DNA of 33,894 nucleotides from an uncultured bacterium (GTDB lineage: Bacteria; Bacillota_I; Bacilli_A; RFN20; CAG-826), in assembly GCA_949299395.1 (NCBI GenBank), contig CASGAB010000012.1, forward strand, positions 1-33,894. The letters are read 5' to 3'. A program made the translations under genes and the position numbers. The notes under the pieces are model-generated. The model was not told the origin of the DNA and searched no databases. It was given only the letters and a program-made list of their open reading frames with translations. Shown here in pieces: positions 7,279 through 18,671 of this stretch (its first letter is position 1; every line of letters begins with the position of its first letter).

Positions 7279-8955
7279 ATGGGAATTTTAACTACAATCT
7301 TATCGATAATACTCTTTTTAGTAGCCCTTGGAGTATTAGTTTCAATACATGAATTAGGTCATTTAATCGCGGCTAAATCTTTTAATGTTTATTGTAATGA
7401 ATATGCAATTGGTTTTGGTCCAAAATTTATTCGTTATAAAAGAAAAGGTGGCGAAACATCTTTTGTCGTTGGTATTTTACCTTTAGGCGGATATGTTTCA
7501 ATGTATGGTGAAGGTATTGATCTTCCGGATGGAGTTTCAATTCCTCGTTCCCGTTCTTTAGAAGGAATAAAAAGATGGAAAAGAATTATCATCATGGCTG
7601 CCGGAATTGTCATGAACTTTGTTTTAGCTTATGTGATATTTTTTATTTCAGCTTCCTGTTTTCCTAACCTTACTGATTTTTATATTAATGTTTTTAGTAT
7701 TAATGATGAAGCTACTTTTAAAAGCCATGTCAAAATGGAAGATGGTAGTGAAATAAGTGATGAACTTTTAACTTATTTTAATGAAAAACCTGCGGTAGAA
7801 GTTGATGTTTTATCAATTGATATAAATTTAAATAATGGAAAAACTCAAACTATTGTTCCTAATTATTATTTCTTTAATTCTTCATCAATTTCATATAATG
7901 GAACATCAAGCTATGTTTTAGCTTTCGATCTTACTAATTTTTCATATAACGATACTGAAATCTCTCAATTTATTAAAGTTTATGAAGGTTTCACTTATGA
8001 AGTAGGAAAAGATACTTTACCTGCAAATTATGTCGATGTTAAGCGTGTCATTAATAATGAAGTAGTTCCTTTTGAAGAAGGTATAGTTTTAAATTTACCT
8101 GTTTTAGATGAAAACTATAATCTAAAAGAAGTTGAAATTCCTGCATCAAAAGAAGTTGAAGCATTACTAACTTTTAGAAGTACTGATATTGAAAATGAAG
8201 TCTTTAATAAAGTTAGAGTTACTTTCAAAAAAGATACTTTAGGTGAAAAATATGAAAGAGTTGGTATGGGACCAAACGCTGAATATAAATGGCTTGGATG
8301 GGATTCTTTTAGAGTTGCCGGAGAACAATGGGTTAATTCAACAACTTTAATTAGTGATGCTTTAATCCAATTATTTACTTCAGCTGAAGCTTGGAATAAT
8401 GTTGGTGGACCAATTGCTATTTTTACTCAAACAACCTCAATTTTAGCTAATAATCCTTTCTATATTTATCTTAATACTTGGGGAGTTATTTCTGTTAACC
8501 TTGCTTTATTTAACCTCCTTCCTTTCCCAGGACTTGATGGATGGCAAATTTTAGTTGAAATTGTCGAAGGAATTGTTAATGGTGGTTATCAAGTTAGCAA
8601 GAAATTTAGAAAGAATAAAAATAAAAATAATGAAAAAGAAGTTATCGAAAATAGTGCTATAGATAATAGTGACAAAGTAAGTAACAATGAAATTTCTAAT
8701 TGTGACAATTTAGCTAGCAATGAAGCTATTGTTAGTGAAGTAAAAGATGATCAAGTTTCCATAAATAAAGACACAACTTTAGTAGTCGGAAATGATGAAA
8801 ATAAAGATAGTAATGAGACTAATGAACACATTGAATATGATGATGAATGGCATATTCCTCAAAAGGTAAAAAACATTATGTCTTCGATTGGCTTAATCTT
8901 ACTATTTGGTTTATTTTTTGTTATTATCATTAAAGACATTATTGGATTGTTTTAA
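7279..8955 (+). CDS. rseP: Site-2 intramembrane zinc protease, RseP/RasP type
   Basis: This family cleaves transmembrane segments of anti-sigma factors and leftover signal peptides in the membrane. The zinc site HELGH (H24, E25, H28) sits in the first membrane segment, and the third ligand is in FNLLPFPGLDGW (N412 to D420). PLGGYVSMYGE and GIVMNFVLAYVIFF are also typical. Two parts are odd. The region between the two halves (about 130-345), where one or two PDZ domains are expected, is divergent and I do not see a clear PDZ signature. A polar Asn/Asp/Glu/Ser-rich stretch of about 90 residues (441-530) is inserted before the last membrane helix, making the protein 558 residues instead of about 420. 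No Shine-Dalgarno sequence precedes the ATG five bases after dxr. Confidence 0.92.
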   Translation: MGILTTILSIILFLVALGVLVSIHELGHLIAAKSFNVYCNEYAIGFGPKFIRYKRKGGETSFVVGILPLGGYVSMYGEGIDLPDGVSIPRSRSLEGIKRWKRIIIMAAGIVMNFVLAYVIFFISASCFPNLTDFYINVFSINDEATFKSHVKMEDGSEISDELLTYFNEKPAVEVDVLSIDINLNNGKTQTIVPNYYFFNSSSISYNGTSSYVLAFDLTNFSYNDTEISQFIKVYEGFTYEVGKDTLPANYVDVKRVINNEVVPFEEGIVLNLPVLDENYNLKEVEIPASKEVEALLTFRSTDIENEVFNKVRVTFKKDTLGEKYERVGMGPNAEYKWLGWDSFRVAGEQWVNSTTLISDALIQLFTSAEAWNNVGGPIAIFTQTTSILANNPFYIYLNTWGVISVNLALFNLLPFPGLDGWQILVEIVEGIVNGGYQVSKKFRKNKNKNNEKEVIENSAIDNSDKVSNNEISNCDNLASNEAIVSEVKDDQVSINKDTTLVVGNDENKDSNETNEHIEYDDEWHIPQKVKNIMSSIGLILLFGLFFVIIIKDIIGLF

Positions 8956-8963
8956 CTTTATTT

Positions 8964-11900
8964 ATGAATGAAAAAATGCTTCGCTTTTTAAATAGTATTG
9001 GAATCGAAAATACAGAAAAATTCGATTTAGATTTTCTTAAGATTTCTAAAGAAACAGGTGGAGCAAAACTTGATAAATATCGTTATTATGTTGTAAAAGA
9101 TACTCTTTGGGATTTTGATACATTAATCGAATTTAAAGATAAATTAAGCTCAATAAATTCATATGAATATGAGTTTATTTTTTCCTATAAAGAAAAAATG
9201 AATAAAGATTTTTTAGAAAACTTTATTCATGATTTTATTTATTCAAAAATATTTGATGATTTAGATATTTATATTCATCTTAATTCTAAGTTAAAAATCT
9301 ATTTTCTTAATGAACTTGATTTATCAAATTTTGAGTTAATAGAAGATGAATTAAAAGAACTATTTTCTTTTGTTTGTTATGATTTTCCAATCGAAACTTT
9401 TGTTGATACAAGAGAAAATATCGAACAAATTAAAGAAAGATATGAAAAATTAGATTTAGAAAATAAAAAGAAGAAGGAAGAAATAAACGAAAATATCGAT
9501 GTAAATATTAATGAAGATATCGTTGATATTTCTTTTGAAGAAAATAATAATACCGATATTTCTAATGTTACAAAAGAAGAAGATAAGCTTAATCTTGAAG
9601 AAGTCAAAAAAGCAAAAGAAGAAGAATTTAAAAAGTTAAACGAAACAACTTTAAAAAATATTCATAAAGAAGAAAAAGAATACGAAGAATATAAAAAAGA
9701 AAAAGATTATAAAAGAGAAGTCTTTAAAAAAGATAGCGAATATAAAGTAATGAATCTCGAAGATATCGATGAAAATTCAGGTTCAGTCGATTTTAAAGCT
9801 AAGATTTTTGAAAGTGAAATTAGAGACTTAAGAGATAATAAAAAGATGGTAAAACTCGGAGTTTTTACTCCTAAGAGTGCCGTTTATGTAAATATTTATC
9901 CATCTCAAAAAGAAATGAGTGAAACTAATTTTAATGATGTAGTTGGTAAAAATATTGAAATTAAAGGTAAAGTAACTTTATTCAAAAATAGTAAAGAATT
10001 CACTATTACTGGCCATTATTTTTATCTTCTTCCAGATGATCCTTTAAGAGAAGATGAAAGTGAAGAAAAAAGAGTTGAACTCCATCTTCATACTCAAATG
10101 AGTGAAATGGATGGAATTACAAATATTTCAGATTATTGTAAACTTGCTTCTCATTTTGGAATGAAAGCAATTGCTGTTACAGATCATGGGGTTGTTCAAG
10201 CTTTCCCAGAAGCTCAAAAAGCAGCTAAAAAATATGGAATAAAGGTTCTTTATGGTAGCGAATTATATTTAATTCCAGATTTTTTAAATGCTTGTATTAA
10301 TCCAAAAAATCAAAAATTAAAAGATGCAACTTTTGTTGTTTTCGACTTAGAAACAACAGGTTTATCTACTCGTTATGATAATATTACTGAATTTGGTGCG
10401 GTAAAAATTCAAGGCGGCATGGTTGTTGATCGACTTGATATTATTATCAATCCTTTAAAAGAAATCCCAGAAAAAATTGTTCAAAAAACTAAAATTACTA
10501 ATGAAATGGCTAAAGCTTCTCCAACTATTAAAGAAGTTTTCCCTGAAATTTTAAAATTCATTGGCGATTCAGTTTTAGTTTCTCATAACGCAAACTTTGA
10601 CTACGAGCACTTAAATCGTGCATTTAGAGAATGTTATGGAAGTGAATTTATTCATCCAGTTATTGATACATTAACTCTTTCTAGATATCTCTTTCCAGCA
10701 AATAGACGTCATAGATTAGGAGAATTATGTAGTAGACTTGATGTTATTTATGATGAAAAAAGCGCCCATAGAGCAGATTACGACGCTCAAGTTTTAGGAT
10801 CTTGTTGGATTTCTATAAAATCAATGATTGATCAAAAAATGAATGAACCTACTCTTTTAGATTTATCCGCTCTTCCTTATCCAAAAGAACTTTATAAAAA
10901 TTCTAGAAGTGCAAGCCATGCAACAGTTTTATGTAAAAATAAAGATGGTTTAAAAGATTTATATAAAATTATTTCTATTTCAGAATGTAACTATGTTGGA
11001 AACATCCCTCTAGTTCCACGTTCTTTATTAAATAAATATCGTAAGAATTTAATTATTGGATCAGCTTGTTTTAATGGCGATGTTTTCCAAAGCGCTGCTT
11101 ATCGAGATGAGCAAACTTTAAGAAAAGCTATTTCTTATTATGATTATATTGAAATTCAACCATTAGAAAATTATTCATATTTAATTAATATGGAAGAAGT
11201 TAAAGATGAAGATACTATAAAGCTCTATTTAAATTCAATTATTGATGAAGCAGCAAAGCAAAATAAAATCATTGTTGCTACAGGAGATTGTCACTACTTA
11301 AATCCTCAAGATAAGATTTATAGAGATATTATGATAAAAGCTGAAGCAGTTGGAAAAATTCTTCACCCATTAAATCCATATAATCGTAAAGATCATCCTG
11401 AATTTGAAAACCCTGATCAACATTTCTTATCAACAAAAGAAATGTTAGATGCTTTTTCTTGGTTAAATGATGAAGAAAAAATTAAAGAATATGTTATAAC
11501 AAACACAAATAAAATTGCAGAAATGTGCGATGTTATCGAACCTATTTCCGATCAATTATTCCCACCAAAAATTGAAAATTGTTCTGAACTTTTAACTGAA
11601 CTTTGCTATAAAAAAGCTCATGATGAATATGGCGAAGTTTTACCTGCTTATATTGAAAATCGTTTAAAAGAAGAGCTTGATGGTATTATTACTAATGGTT
11701 ATTCCGTTACTTATTATATTGCTCATGAACTTGTTAGATTAACAAATGAAGCTGGTTATATTGTTGGATCTAGAGGATCTGTTGGTTCATCTTTCGCTGC
11801 ATATTGTGGAGGAATTACTGAAGTTAATCCTCTTCCACCTCATTATAGATGTCCAAAATGTAAACATGTAGAATTCCACGATATGAGTGATGGATGTACT

Positions 11901-13475
11901 TCTGGATATGATTTACCAGAAAAAGAATGCCCACATTGTGGAACAAAAATGATCAAAGATGGACAAAATATTCCTTTTGAAACATTCTTAGGATTCCATG
12001 CTGAAAAAGTTCCTGATATCGATTTAAACTTCCCTGCCGATTTCCAATCAACAGCACATGGATTTACTAAAGATTTATTAGGTGAAGATAAAGTTTTTAG
12101 AGCTGGAACAATTTCTACTGTTCAATTTAAAACGGCTTATGGTTATGTAAGAAATTTCTTTGAACAACAAGGTATCGATCCAAATAAAATTAAGGGTTCA
12201 TATACCGCTGCTTTAGCTTATGGATGTGTAGGTATTAAAAGAACAACTGGTCAACATCCAGGCGGTATTATTGTTGTTCCTCGTGATATGGAAATTTATG
12301 ATTTCTCTCCTGTTCAATATCCTGCAAATGATACAACAGTTGAATGGAAAACAACTCACTTCGATTTCCATGCTATTCACGATACAATTTTAAAACTTGA
12401 TATGCTTGGTCACGTCGATCCTCAAGCTTTAAAAATGATGAGCGATTTAGCTAAACTTGATATTAAAAAGATTCCGTTTGATGATAAGAATGTTTTATCG
12501 CTTTTCACATCTAATAAAGCATTAAAACTTCAACATAAATATATTAAAAATGATGTTGGTACTACTGGAATTCCAGAATTTGGTACAAACTTTGTTAAGC
12601 AACTCTTAAGAGAAGCAAAACCAACATCATTTAAACAATTACTTATTGTTTCTGGTCTTTCTCACGGAACTGATGTTTGGTCAAATAATGCTCAAACTTT
12701 AATTTCTAGTGGAATTACTGATATTAACGGTGTTATTGGATGTAGAGATGATATTATGTCTTATCTTATTTCAATGGGTATAGATAACTCTAAAGCTTTC
12801 GCAATCATGGAAACTGTAAGAAAAGGTAAGAAATTATCTGATGAACAAATCTTAGATATGGAAAGCCATGACGTTCCTTCTTATTACATTGATTCATGTA
12901 AAAAGATTAAATATCTTTTCCCTAAAGGACACGCTTGCGCTTATGTTATGATGGCTCTTCGTGTTGGATATTTTAAAGTTTATTATCCACTTGAATTTTA
13001 TGTTACATATTTCACTTTAAGATGTGACCAATATGATATTGATACAATGATTAAAGGAATTGATGCAATTAATGCTAAAATTGAAGAACTTGAAGGTAGA
13101 AAAAATAGTCGTGATCCATTAAATAAATTATCAACAAAAGAAGAAGGAATTTTAGATACTTTAATTGCTGCTTTAGAATTTGCTGAACGTGGATTTAAGT
13201 TTGAAAAAATTGATATTAATCGTTCTTTGCCAGATCAATTTATTATTGATAAACAAAATAAATCTCTTATCCCACCATTTAAAGTTTTAGATGGAATTGG
13301 TGAAAACGGTGGTAAGGGTGTTTTAGATGCTCGTAGTGAAAGAGAATTTGATTCTATAGAAGATTTTACTAAACGAGCAAAATTACCTTCTAAAGTAGTA
13401 GATGTTCTTAAAAATATGGGAAGTTTATCACATTTAAGAGAAAGTGATGAATTATCTTTATTTAGTGATTTTTAA
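8964..13475 (+). CDS. polC: DNA polymerase III alpha subunit, PolC type
   Basis: PolC is the replicative DNA polymerase of low-GC Gram-positives and carries its own proofreading exonuclease. Domains in order: N-terminal domain (1-160), a highly charged linker (about 160-265), an OB fold (265-365), the first part of PHP with VELHLHT (metal ligands H374, H376), the inserted 3'-5' exonuclease with FDLETTG (D461, E463), SHNANFDYEHLN and HRADYDAQ, the rest of PHP, a Cys cluster CPKC...CPHC beginning at C963, and the polymerase active site PDIDLNFPAD (D1018, D1020). The length of 1503 is slightly above average because of the linker. The gene follows rseP by eight bases with no Shine-Dalgarno sequence, and tRNA-Arg(CCT) follows it closely. 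Confidence 0.98.
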   Translation: MNEKMLRFLNSIGIENTEKFDLDFLKISKETGGAKLDKYRYYVVKDTLWDFDTLIEFKDKLSSINSYEYEFIFSYKEKMNKDFLENFIHDFIYSKIFDDLDIYIHLNSKLKIYFLNELDLSNFELIEDELKELFSFVCYDFPIETFVDTRENIEQIKERYEKLDLENKKKKEEINENIDVNINEDIVDISFEENNNTDISNVTKEEDKLNLEEVKKAKEEEFKKLNETTLKNIHKEEKEYEEYKKEKDYKREVFKKDSEYKVMNLEDIDENSGSVDFKAKIFESEIRDLRDNKKMVKLGVFTPKSAVYVNIYPSQKEMSETNFNDVVGKNIEIKGKVTLFKNSKEFTITGHYFYLLPDDPLREDESEEKRVELHLHTQMSEMDGITNISDYCKLASHFGMKAIAVTDHGVVQAFPEAQKAAKKYGIKVLYGSELYLIPDFLNACINPKNQKLKDATFVVFDLETTGLSTRYDNITEFGAVKIQGGMVVDRLDIIINPLKEIPEKIVQKTKITNEMAKASPTIKEVFPEILKFIGDSVLVSHNANFDYEHLNRAFRECYGSEFIHPVIDTLTLSRYLFPANRRHRLGELCSRLDVIYDEKSAHRADYDAQVLGSCWISIKSMIDQKMNEPTLLDLSALPYPKELYKNSRSASHATVLCKNKDGLKDLYKIISISECNYVGNIPLVPRSLLNKYRKNLIIGSACFNGDVFQSAAYRDEQTLRKAISYYDYIEIQPLENYSYLINMEEVKDEDTIKLYLNSIIDEAAKQNKIIVATGDCHYLNPQDKIYRDIMIKAEAVGKILHPLNPYNRKDHPEFENPDQHFLSTKEMLDAFSWLNDEEKIKEYVITNTNKIAEMCDVIEPISDQLFPPKIENCSELLTELCYKKAHDEYGEVLPAYIENRLKEELDGIITNGYSVTYYIAHELVRLTNEAGYIVGSRGSVGSSFAAYCGGITEVNPLPPHYRCPKCKHVEFHDMSDGCTSGYDLPEKECPHCGTKMIKDGQNIPFETFLGFHAEKVPDIDLNFPADFQSTAHGFTKDLLGEDKVFRAGTISTVQFKTAYGYVRNFFEQQGIDPNKIKGSYTAALAYGCVGIKRTTGQHPGGIIVVPRDMEIYDFSPVQYPANDTTVEWKTTHFDFHAIHDTILKLDMLGHVDPQALKMMSDLAKLDIKKIPFDDKNVLSLFTSNKALKLQHKYIKNDVGTTGIPEFGTNFVKQLLREAKPTSFKQLLIVSGLSHGTDVWSNNAQTLISSGITDINGVIGCRDDIMSYLISMGIDNSKAFAIMETVRKGKKLSDEQILDMESHDVPSYYIDSCKKIKYLFPKGHACAYVMMALRVGYFKVYYPLEFYVTYFTLRCDQYDIDTMIKGIDAINAKIEELEGRKNSRDPLNKLSTKEEGILDTLIAALEFAERGFKFEKIDINRSLPDQFIIDKQNKSLIPPFKVLDGIGENGGKGVLDARSEREFDSIEDFTKRAKLPSKVVDVLKNMGSLSHLRESDELSLFSDF

Positions 13476-13494
13476 AAAATATAATATAAAAAGT

Positions 13495-13571
13495 GCCCAC
13501 GTAACTCAGTTGGATAGAGTATCACCCTCCTAAGGTGGAAGTCGGACGTTCGAATCGCCTCGTGGGCGCCA
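13495..13571 (+). tRNA. tRNA-Arg (anticodon CCT)
   Basis: A complete cloverleaf: acceptor GCCCACG/CGTGGGC, D stem ACTC/GAGT, anticodon stem TCACC/GGTGG with loop CTCCTAA (anticodon 13529-13531), T loop TTCGAAT and an encoded CCA. The T stem GGACG/CGCCT contains an A-C mismatch in the middle and a terminal G-T pair, which is weaker than normal. It begins 19 bases after polC, and a TATAAT lies just upstream. Confidence 0.93.
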
Positions 13572-13598
13572 TTTATATTAATTTTAAATAAAATAAAA

Positions 13599-13625
13599 AC
13601 GCGATATTTATCGCGTATTTTTTAT
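13599..13625. terminator. Bidirectional rho-independent terminator between converging operons
   Basis: ACGCGAT, loop ATTT, ATCGCGT (13599-13616) is a perfect 7-bp hairpin. It is followed by a T-run on the plus strand and, because A-runs precede it, by a T-run on the minus strand too. It can end both the polC/tRNA-Arg transcript and the ATP synthase/tRNA-Ala transcript. Confidence 0.88.
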
Positions 13626-13628
13626 ATT

Positions 13629-13704
13629 TGGTGGAGCTTGCCAGGATCGAACTGGTGACCTCTTCCATGCCATGGAAGTGCTCTCCCAACTGAGCTAAAG
13701 CCCC
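13629..13704 (-). tRNA. tRNA-Ala (anticodon GGC)
   Basis: Read on the minus strand: acceptor GGGGCTT/AAGCTCC, D stem GCTC/GAGC, anticodon stem CTTCC/GGAAG with loop ATGGCAT, T stem ACCAG/CTGGC with loop TTCGATC, and an encoded CCA. The acceptor has the G3-U70 wobble pair that is the main identity element for alanyl-tRNA synthetase. It starts 36 bases after the atpC stop codon and may be processed from the ATP synthase transcript. Confidence 0.95.
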
Positions 13705-13740
13705 GTTTATGAAAGTATTTATGATTTTAATATAAATACT

Positions 13741-14160
13741 TTATTTTTTAAATGTGTTTTTAGCGTTAATTTCAACAATAGAAGTTCTTAAAGCAAGTTC
13801 AGCTTTCTTATGTTCTTCTTTACTTAATTCACGTTTAAGTTTAGCTTCAGCAAGGAGTTTATCTTTAAAGGCTTTAGCAATATCAATATCTTCAACAGGA
13901 ATAATTGAATTTAAAATTAAAACTAATAAATTATCATCTTCTCTAAAATGAAGTGCACCACCTCCAACTGTATAATGTTTTGTTTCATCTTTAAAATTAA
14001 CAGTTAAAATAGAGATTTCAACATTAGTTAAATAATCGCAATGAAAAGGAAGAATTTCAACTTCTCCTAAATTAGTTTCTGCGGTTACACTTTTAACATC
14101 TTTTAAATCAATAACTTTATAAGGTGTAACTATTTTTAAATCCATTACTGATTCATTCAT
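13741..14160 (-). CDS. atpC: F1 ATP synthase epsilon subunit
   Basis: The epsilon subunit forms part of the central stalk and regulates ATP hydrolysis. The N-terminal beta-sandwich domain is recognisable in DLKIVTPYKVI (residues 7-17), LGEVEILPFHCDYLTNVE (31-48) and HYTVGGGALHF (62-72); the C-terminal part is the charged helical region with ELSKEEHKKAELALRTSIVEIN. The length of 139 is normal. It is the last gene of the operon, 19 bases after atpD, with no Shine-Dalgarno sequence before its ATG. An in-frame ATG also occurs at codon 6; either could be used. Confidence 0.9.
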   Translation of the reverse strand: MNESVMDLKIVTPYKVIDLKDVKSVTAETNLGEVEILPFHCDYLTNVEISILTVNFKDETKHYTVGGGALHFREDDNLLVLILNSIIPVEDIDIAKAFKDKLLAEAKLKRELSKEEHKKAELALRTSIVEINAKNTFKK

Positions 14161-14179
14161 TTTTTTAATAAATAGTTAA

Positions 14180-15676
<1,497 letters not shown>

Positions 15677-15680
15677 TTAA

Positions 15681-16535
15681 TTAACTTTCATTACTTCCTG
15701 AAACAATTTCAGTAATTTCTTGAGTAATCTTTTGTTGTCTAATTTTGTTATATTCTAACTTTAAGTTGTAAATAAGTTTATCCGCACTAGCAGTAGCATT
15801 TTCCATCGAATTCTTTCTTGAAGTTTGTTCGCTTAAGGCACTCTCTAAGAAGTAGCGATAAATCAAAGCATCAAGATAATGCGGAACTATTAAATCGGCA
15901 GTTTTTGCGGATTGTTTATCAAAAAATGGTAATTTTAAGGGTTTTGTAAAATCTACTTTAGCCTCTTGTAAAGGTAAAAGTTGTTCAATTTTTGCTTCAA
16001 CAGACATTGAACTAATATATTTTGTATAAATAATATAAATTCCTTCATATTTATTATCACGATACATCTTATCGATATCATGACGGAAAGAATTAACATT
16101 TTCTAAAGTTAAATTTTCATTAATTTGAACATAATCATGAATTGCTTTATTAACTTTATTTGCGTAATGTTTATAGCCCTTTTCACCAATAAAAATACAA
16201 TCGTCATCTTTGGTTAAATATTTTTTAGCGATTTTATCGAGATTATAGTAATAAGGTCCACATAATCCTAAAGTTGGAGTAATGAAAATATATAACTTTT
16301 TATTGCCATCATTTTTAGTTAAACAAGTTGGAAGATTGGTTTCATCATAATCAACTCTTTGAAGACAAAGTTGCATTGCGTATCTTAAAGCGGAGATATA
16401 TGAGGTATTTGAATCATAAATCTCTTTAAGTTTGTTATATCTACTAGAAGCGATTAACTTCATTGCTTTTGTAATCTTTCTAATAGATTGAACAGTATTA
16501 ATTCTTTTTCTAACCGCTAAAAGTGAATGAGCCAT
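15681..16535 (-). CDS. atpG: F1 ATP synthase gamma subunit
   Basis: Gamma is the rotating shaft of F1. The N-terminal helix shows the family pattern: LLAVRKRINTVQSIRKIT then KAMKLIASSRYNKLK (residues 5-37). The C-terminal helix carries the matching SRKNSMENATASADKLIYNL segment (240-259) and TQEITEIVSGS near the end. The middle Rossmann-like part is divergent, as is common, and the length of 284 is normal. It starts five bases after the atpA stop codon with only a weak binding site, and atpD begins 19 bases after its end. Confidence 0.96.
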   Translation of the reverse strand: MAHSLLAVRKRINTVQSIRKITKAMKLIASSRYNKLKEIYDSNTSYISALRYAMQLCLQRVDYDETNLPTCLTKNDGNKKLYIFITPTLGLCGPYYYNLDKIAKKYLTKDDDCIFIGEKGYKHYANKVNKAIHDYVQINENLTLENVNSFRHDIDKMYRDNKYEGIYIIYTKYISSMSVEAKIEQLLPLQEAKVDFTKPLKLPFFDKQSAKTADLIVPHYLDALIYRYFLESALSEQTSRKNSMENATASADKLIYNLKLEYNKIRQQKITQEITEIVSGSNES

Positions 16536-16540
16536 ATCTT

Positions 16541-18094
16541 TTAAATACTATAATCTGTTTCGTTAATACTCTTTTTCTTATCGTCTTTAACTGATAATTT
16601 GATTGTTCTTAATAGATCAACGACATGTTTTTTATCTTCATCAGTAAATTCTTTTGTTCTATTAATTTTTTCAAAAATATTGTCTGGTTTTGAAACAATT
16701 GAGTTATCTAATAATTTTAAAACATCGTGAACTTGTTCAACTTTTAAATCATCAAGTTCACCAGTTTGAGCAACATAAATATCAACAACCTCTTGAGCTA
16801 ATGAAAGAGGCATATATTGTCTTTGTTTTAATGTTTCAAGTAAAACAGCACCATGAGTTAAGATTTTTTGAGTTCCTTTATCAAGGTCACTACCAAAACG
16901 TGAGAAATCTAACATTTCATGATAATTTGCAAGTTCCATTCTTAAATCTTTACTAACTTGCTTCATAATCTTATATTGAGCAGCGCTACCAACACGGGAA
17001 ACTGATAAACCTGAATCAATTGCAGGTCTTTGGCCGCTATTAAACATATCGCTGTTTAAATAAAGTTGACCATCAGTGATTGAAATGATGTTAGTAGGAA
17101 TATAAGCAGAAATATCACCAGCTTGAGTTTCAATAATTGGTAAAGCAGTGATTGATCCGCCTTTAAGTTCATCATTTAATCTACAACTTCTTTCTAAAAG
17201 ACGTGAGTGAATATAGAAAATATCACCTGGATAAGCTTCTCTACCTGGGCTTCTTCTTAATAAAAGAAGAAGTGTTCTATAAGCAACGGCATGTTTTGAT
17301 AAATCGTCATAAACAATTAAGACGTCCTTTCCTTTATGTTCCCAATATTCAGCAATAGAAGTTGCTGCATAAGGAGCTAAATATTGCATAGGTGCTGGTT
17401 CAGCAGCGCTAGCGTTAACAATAACTGTATAATCAAAAGCATCGAATCTTTTTAAACGATCAACAATTTGAGCAAGTGAAGAATTCTTTTGGCCAATTGA
17501 ACAATAAATACAAATAACATCTTTTCCTTTTTGGTTGATAATTGTATCGATTGCAAGAGCAGTTTTTCCAGTTTGTCTATCTCCAATAATTAATTCTCTT
17601 TGTCCTTTTCCAATAGGAATCATCGAATCAATTGCTTTAATTCCGGTTTCTAAAGGTTCGTTAACACTTTGTCTATCCATAATTTGAGGAGCAGGCATTT
17701 CTGTTGGACGATATCCATCAGGTTTAATTGGACCTTTTCCATCAATTGGTTGACCAAGAGAGTTAACAACTCTTCCTAAAAGTGCATCGCCAACTGGAAC
17801 AGAAACAACTCGTCCAGTTCTTTGACAAGTATCACCTTCTTTAATTTCAATAACACTTCCAAAAAGTGCGCATCCAATAGAATCTTCTTCAATATTCATG
17901 ACCATGCCAAAATTATGGTTTGGGAATTCGATTAATTCGCCATACATCGCATTATCAATACCATAAATTGTTGCAATACAATCACCTACTGAAACAACTT
18001 GACCAACACTAGAAGTATCGATTTTATGTTCATATTTATTAAGTTCGTCTTTAATAATTTCTGAAAGAGAATTTAAGTTTTTATTATCGCTCAT
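16541..18094 (-). CDS. atpA: F1 ATP synthase alpha subunit
   Basis: Alpha forms the non-catalytic nucleotide sites of the F1 hexamer. The P-loop GDRQTGKT (residues 171-178) and the family segments [18 protein letters not shown] (106-123), [15 protein letters not shown] and [11 protein letters not shown] are plain, and the length of 517 is normal. Its ATG overlaps the atpH stop codon by one base (TAATG), a typical sign of coupled translation, and a good ribosome binding site (GGGAGG) lies within the end of atpH. Confidence 0.98.
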   Translation of the reverse strand: MSDNKNLNSLSEIIKDELNKYEHKIDTSSVGQVVSVGDCIATIYGIDNAMYGELIEFPNHNFGMVMNIEEDSIGCALFGSVIEIKEGDTCQRTGRVVSVPVGDALLGRVVNSLGQPIDGKGPIKPDGYRPTEMPAPQIMDRQSVNEPLETGIKAIDSMIPIGKGQRELIIGDRQTGKTALAIDTIINQKGKDVICIYCSIGQKNSSLAQIVDRLKRFDAFDYTVIVNASAAEPAPMQYLAPYAATSIAEYWEHKGKDVLIVYDDLSKHAVAYRTLLLLLRRSPGREAYPGDIFYIHSRLLERSCRLNDELKGGSITALPIIETQAGDISAYIPTNIISITDGQLYLNSDMFNSGQRPAIDSGLSVSRVGSAAQYKIMKQVSKDLRMELANYHEMLDFSRFGSDLDKGTQKILTHGAVLLETLKQRQYMPLSLAQEVVDIYVAQTGELDDLKVEQVHDVLKLLDNSIVSKPDNIFEKINRTKEFTDEDKKHVVDLLRTIKLSVKDDKKKSINETDYSI

Positions 18095-18669
18095 TAGTTT
18101 TCCTCCCTTTCATTTACAAGATTAAGTTGATATTTTTTCATCATCTCTTGTTTCATATCTTCTAAACGAGATGAAGCATTAAGTTCATACATTGTTCCAT
18201 CAATTAAAACTTTTAATCCGACAATTAAAGTTTTATCAATTGAAACTTCAAAAACACATTTTTTACCTAAAACTTTCTCAAAAGCTTCGGACATTCTTTT
18301 TATTTGTTTATCATCTAACATAAAAGGAGAATAAATAACCCCTTCTAAAACGTTTTGATCTCTATAAGCAAGAGTTGTAAAAATTTCGTTAACTTCAGCA
18401 ATATTTTTGATGATTTTATTTTGGATTAGCATTTTTGCAAATATGATTACATTAGGAGTTAATAAATCACCAAAAGTTTTTTCTAAAGCTTCAAATTTTT
18501 CTTTTTCTTCAACAAAAGTAGATGCTAAAAACATCAAGAATTCCTTATTTTTTTGTAAATTCCAAGTTAAAAACTTAAGATCTTCTTGATAAAGAGTAAC
18601 TAGATTGTTTTCGACGGCATTTTGATAAAATCCTTCTGCCATTTTGCTTATAAGAGCATCATTAATCAT
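18094..18669 (-). CDS. atpH: F1 ATP synthase delta subunit
   Basis: Delta links the top of F1 to the peripheral stalk b subunits. Sequence conservation in this family is low; identification rests on the 191-residue length, the helical N-terminal part ([12 protein letters not shown]... [11 protein letters not shown]), the C-terminal pattern [20 protein letters not shown] followed by [20 protein letters not shown], and the fixed position between atpF and atpA. It has a good ribosome binding site (AAGGAAG), starts two bases after atpF and overlaps atpA by one base. Confidence 0.93.
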   Translation of the reverse strand: MINDALISKMAEGFYQNAVENNLVTLYQEDLKFLTWNLQKNKEFLMFLASTFVEEKEKFEALEKTFGDLLTPNVIIFAKMLIQNKIIKNIAEVNEIFTTLAYRDQNVLEGVIYSPFMLDDKQIKRMSEAFEKVLGKKCVFEVSIDKTLIVGLKVLIDGTMYELNASSRLEDMKQEMMKKYQLNLVNEREEN

Positions 18670-18671
18670 TA

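Noticed and set aside
16690-16956. Plus-strand open frame inside atpA
   Set aside because: atpA is unmistakable on the other strand and the antisense translation has no family resemblance.
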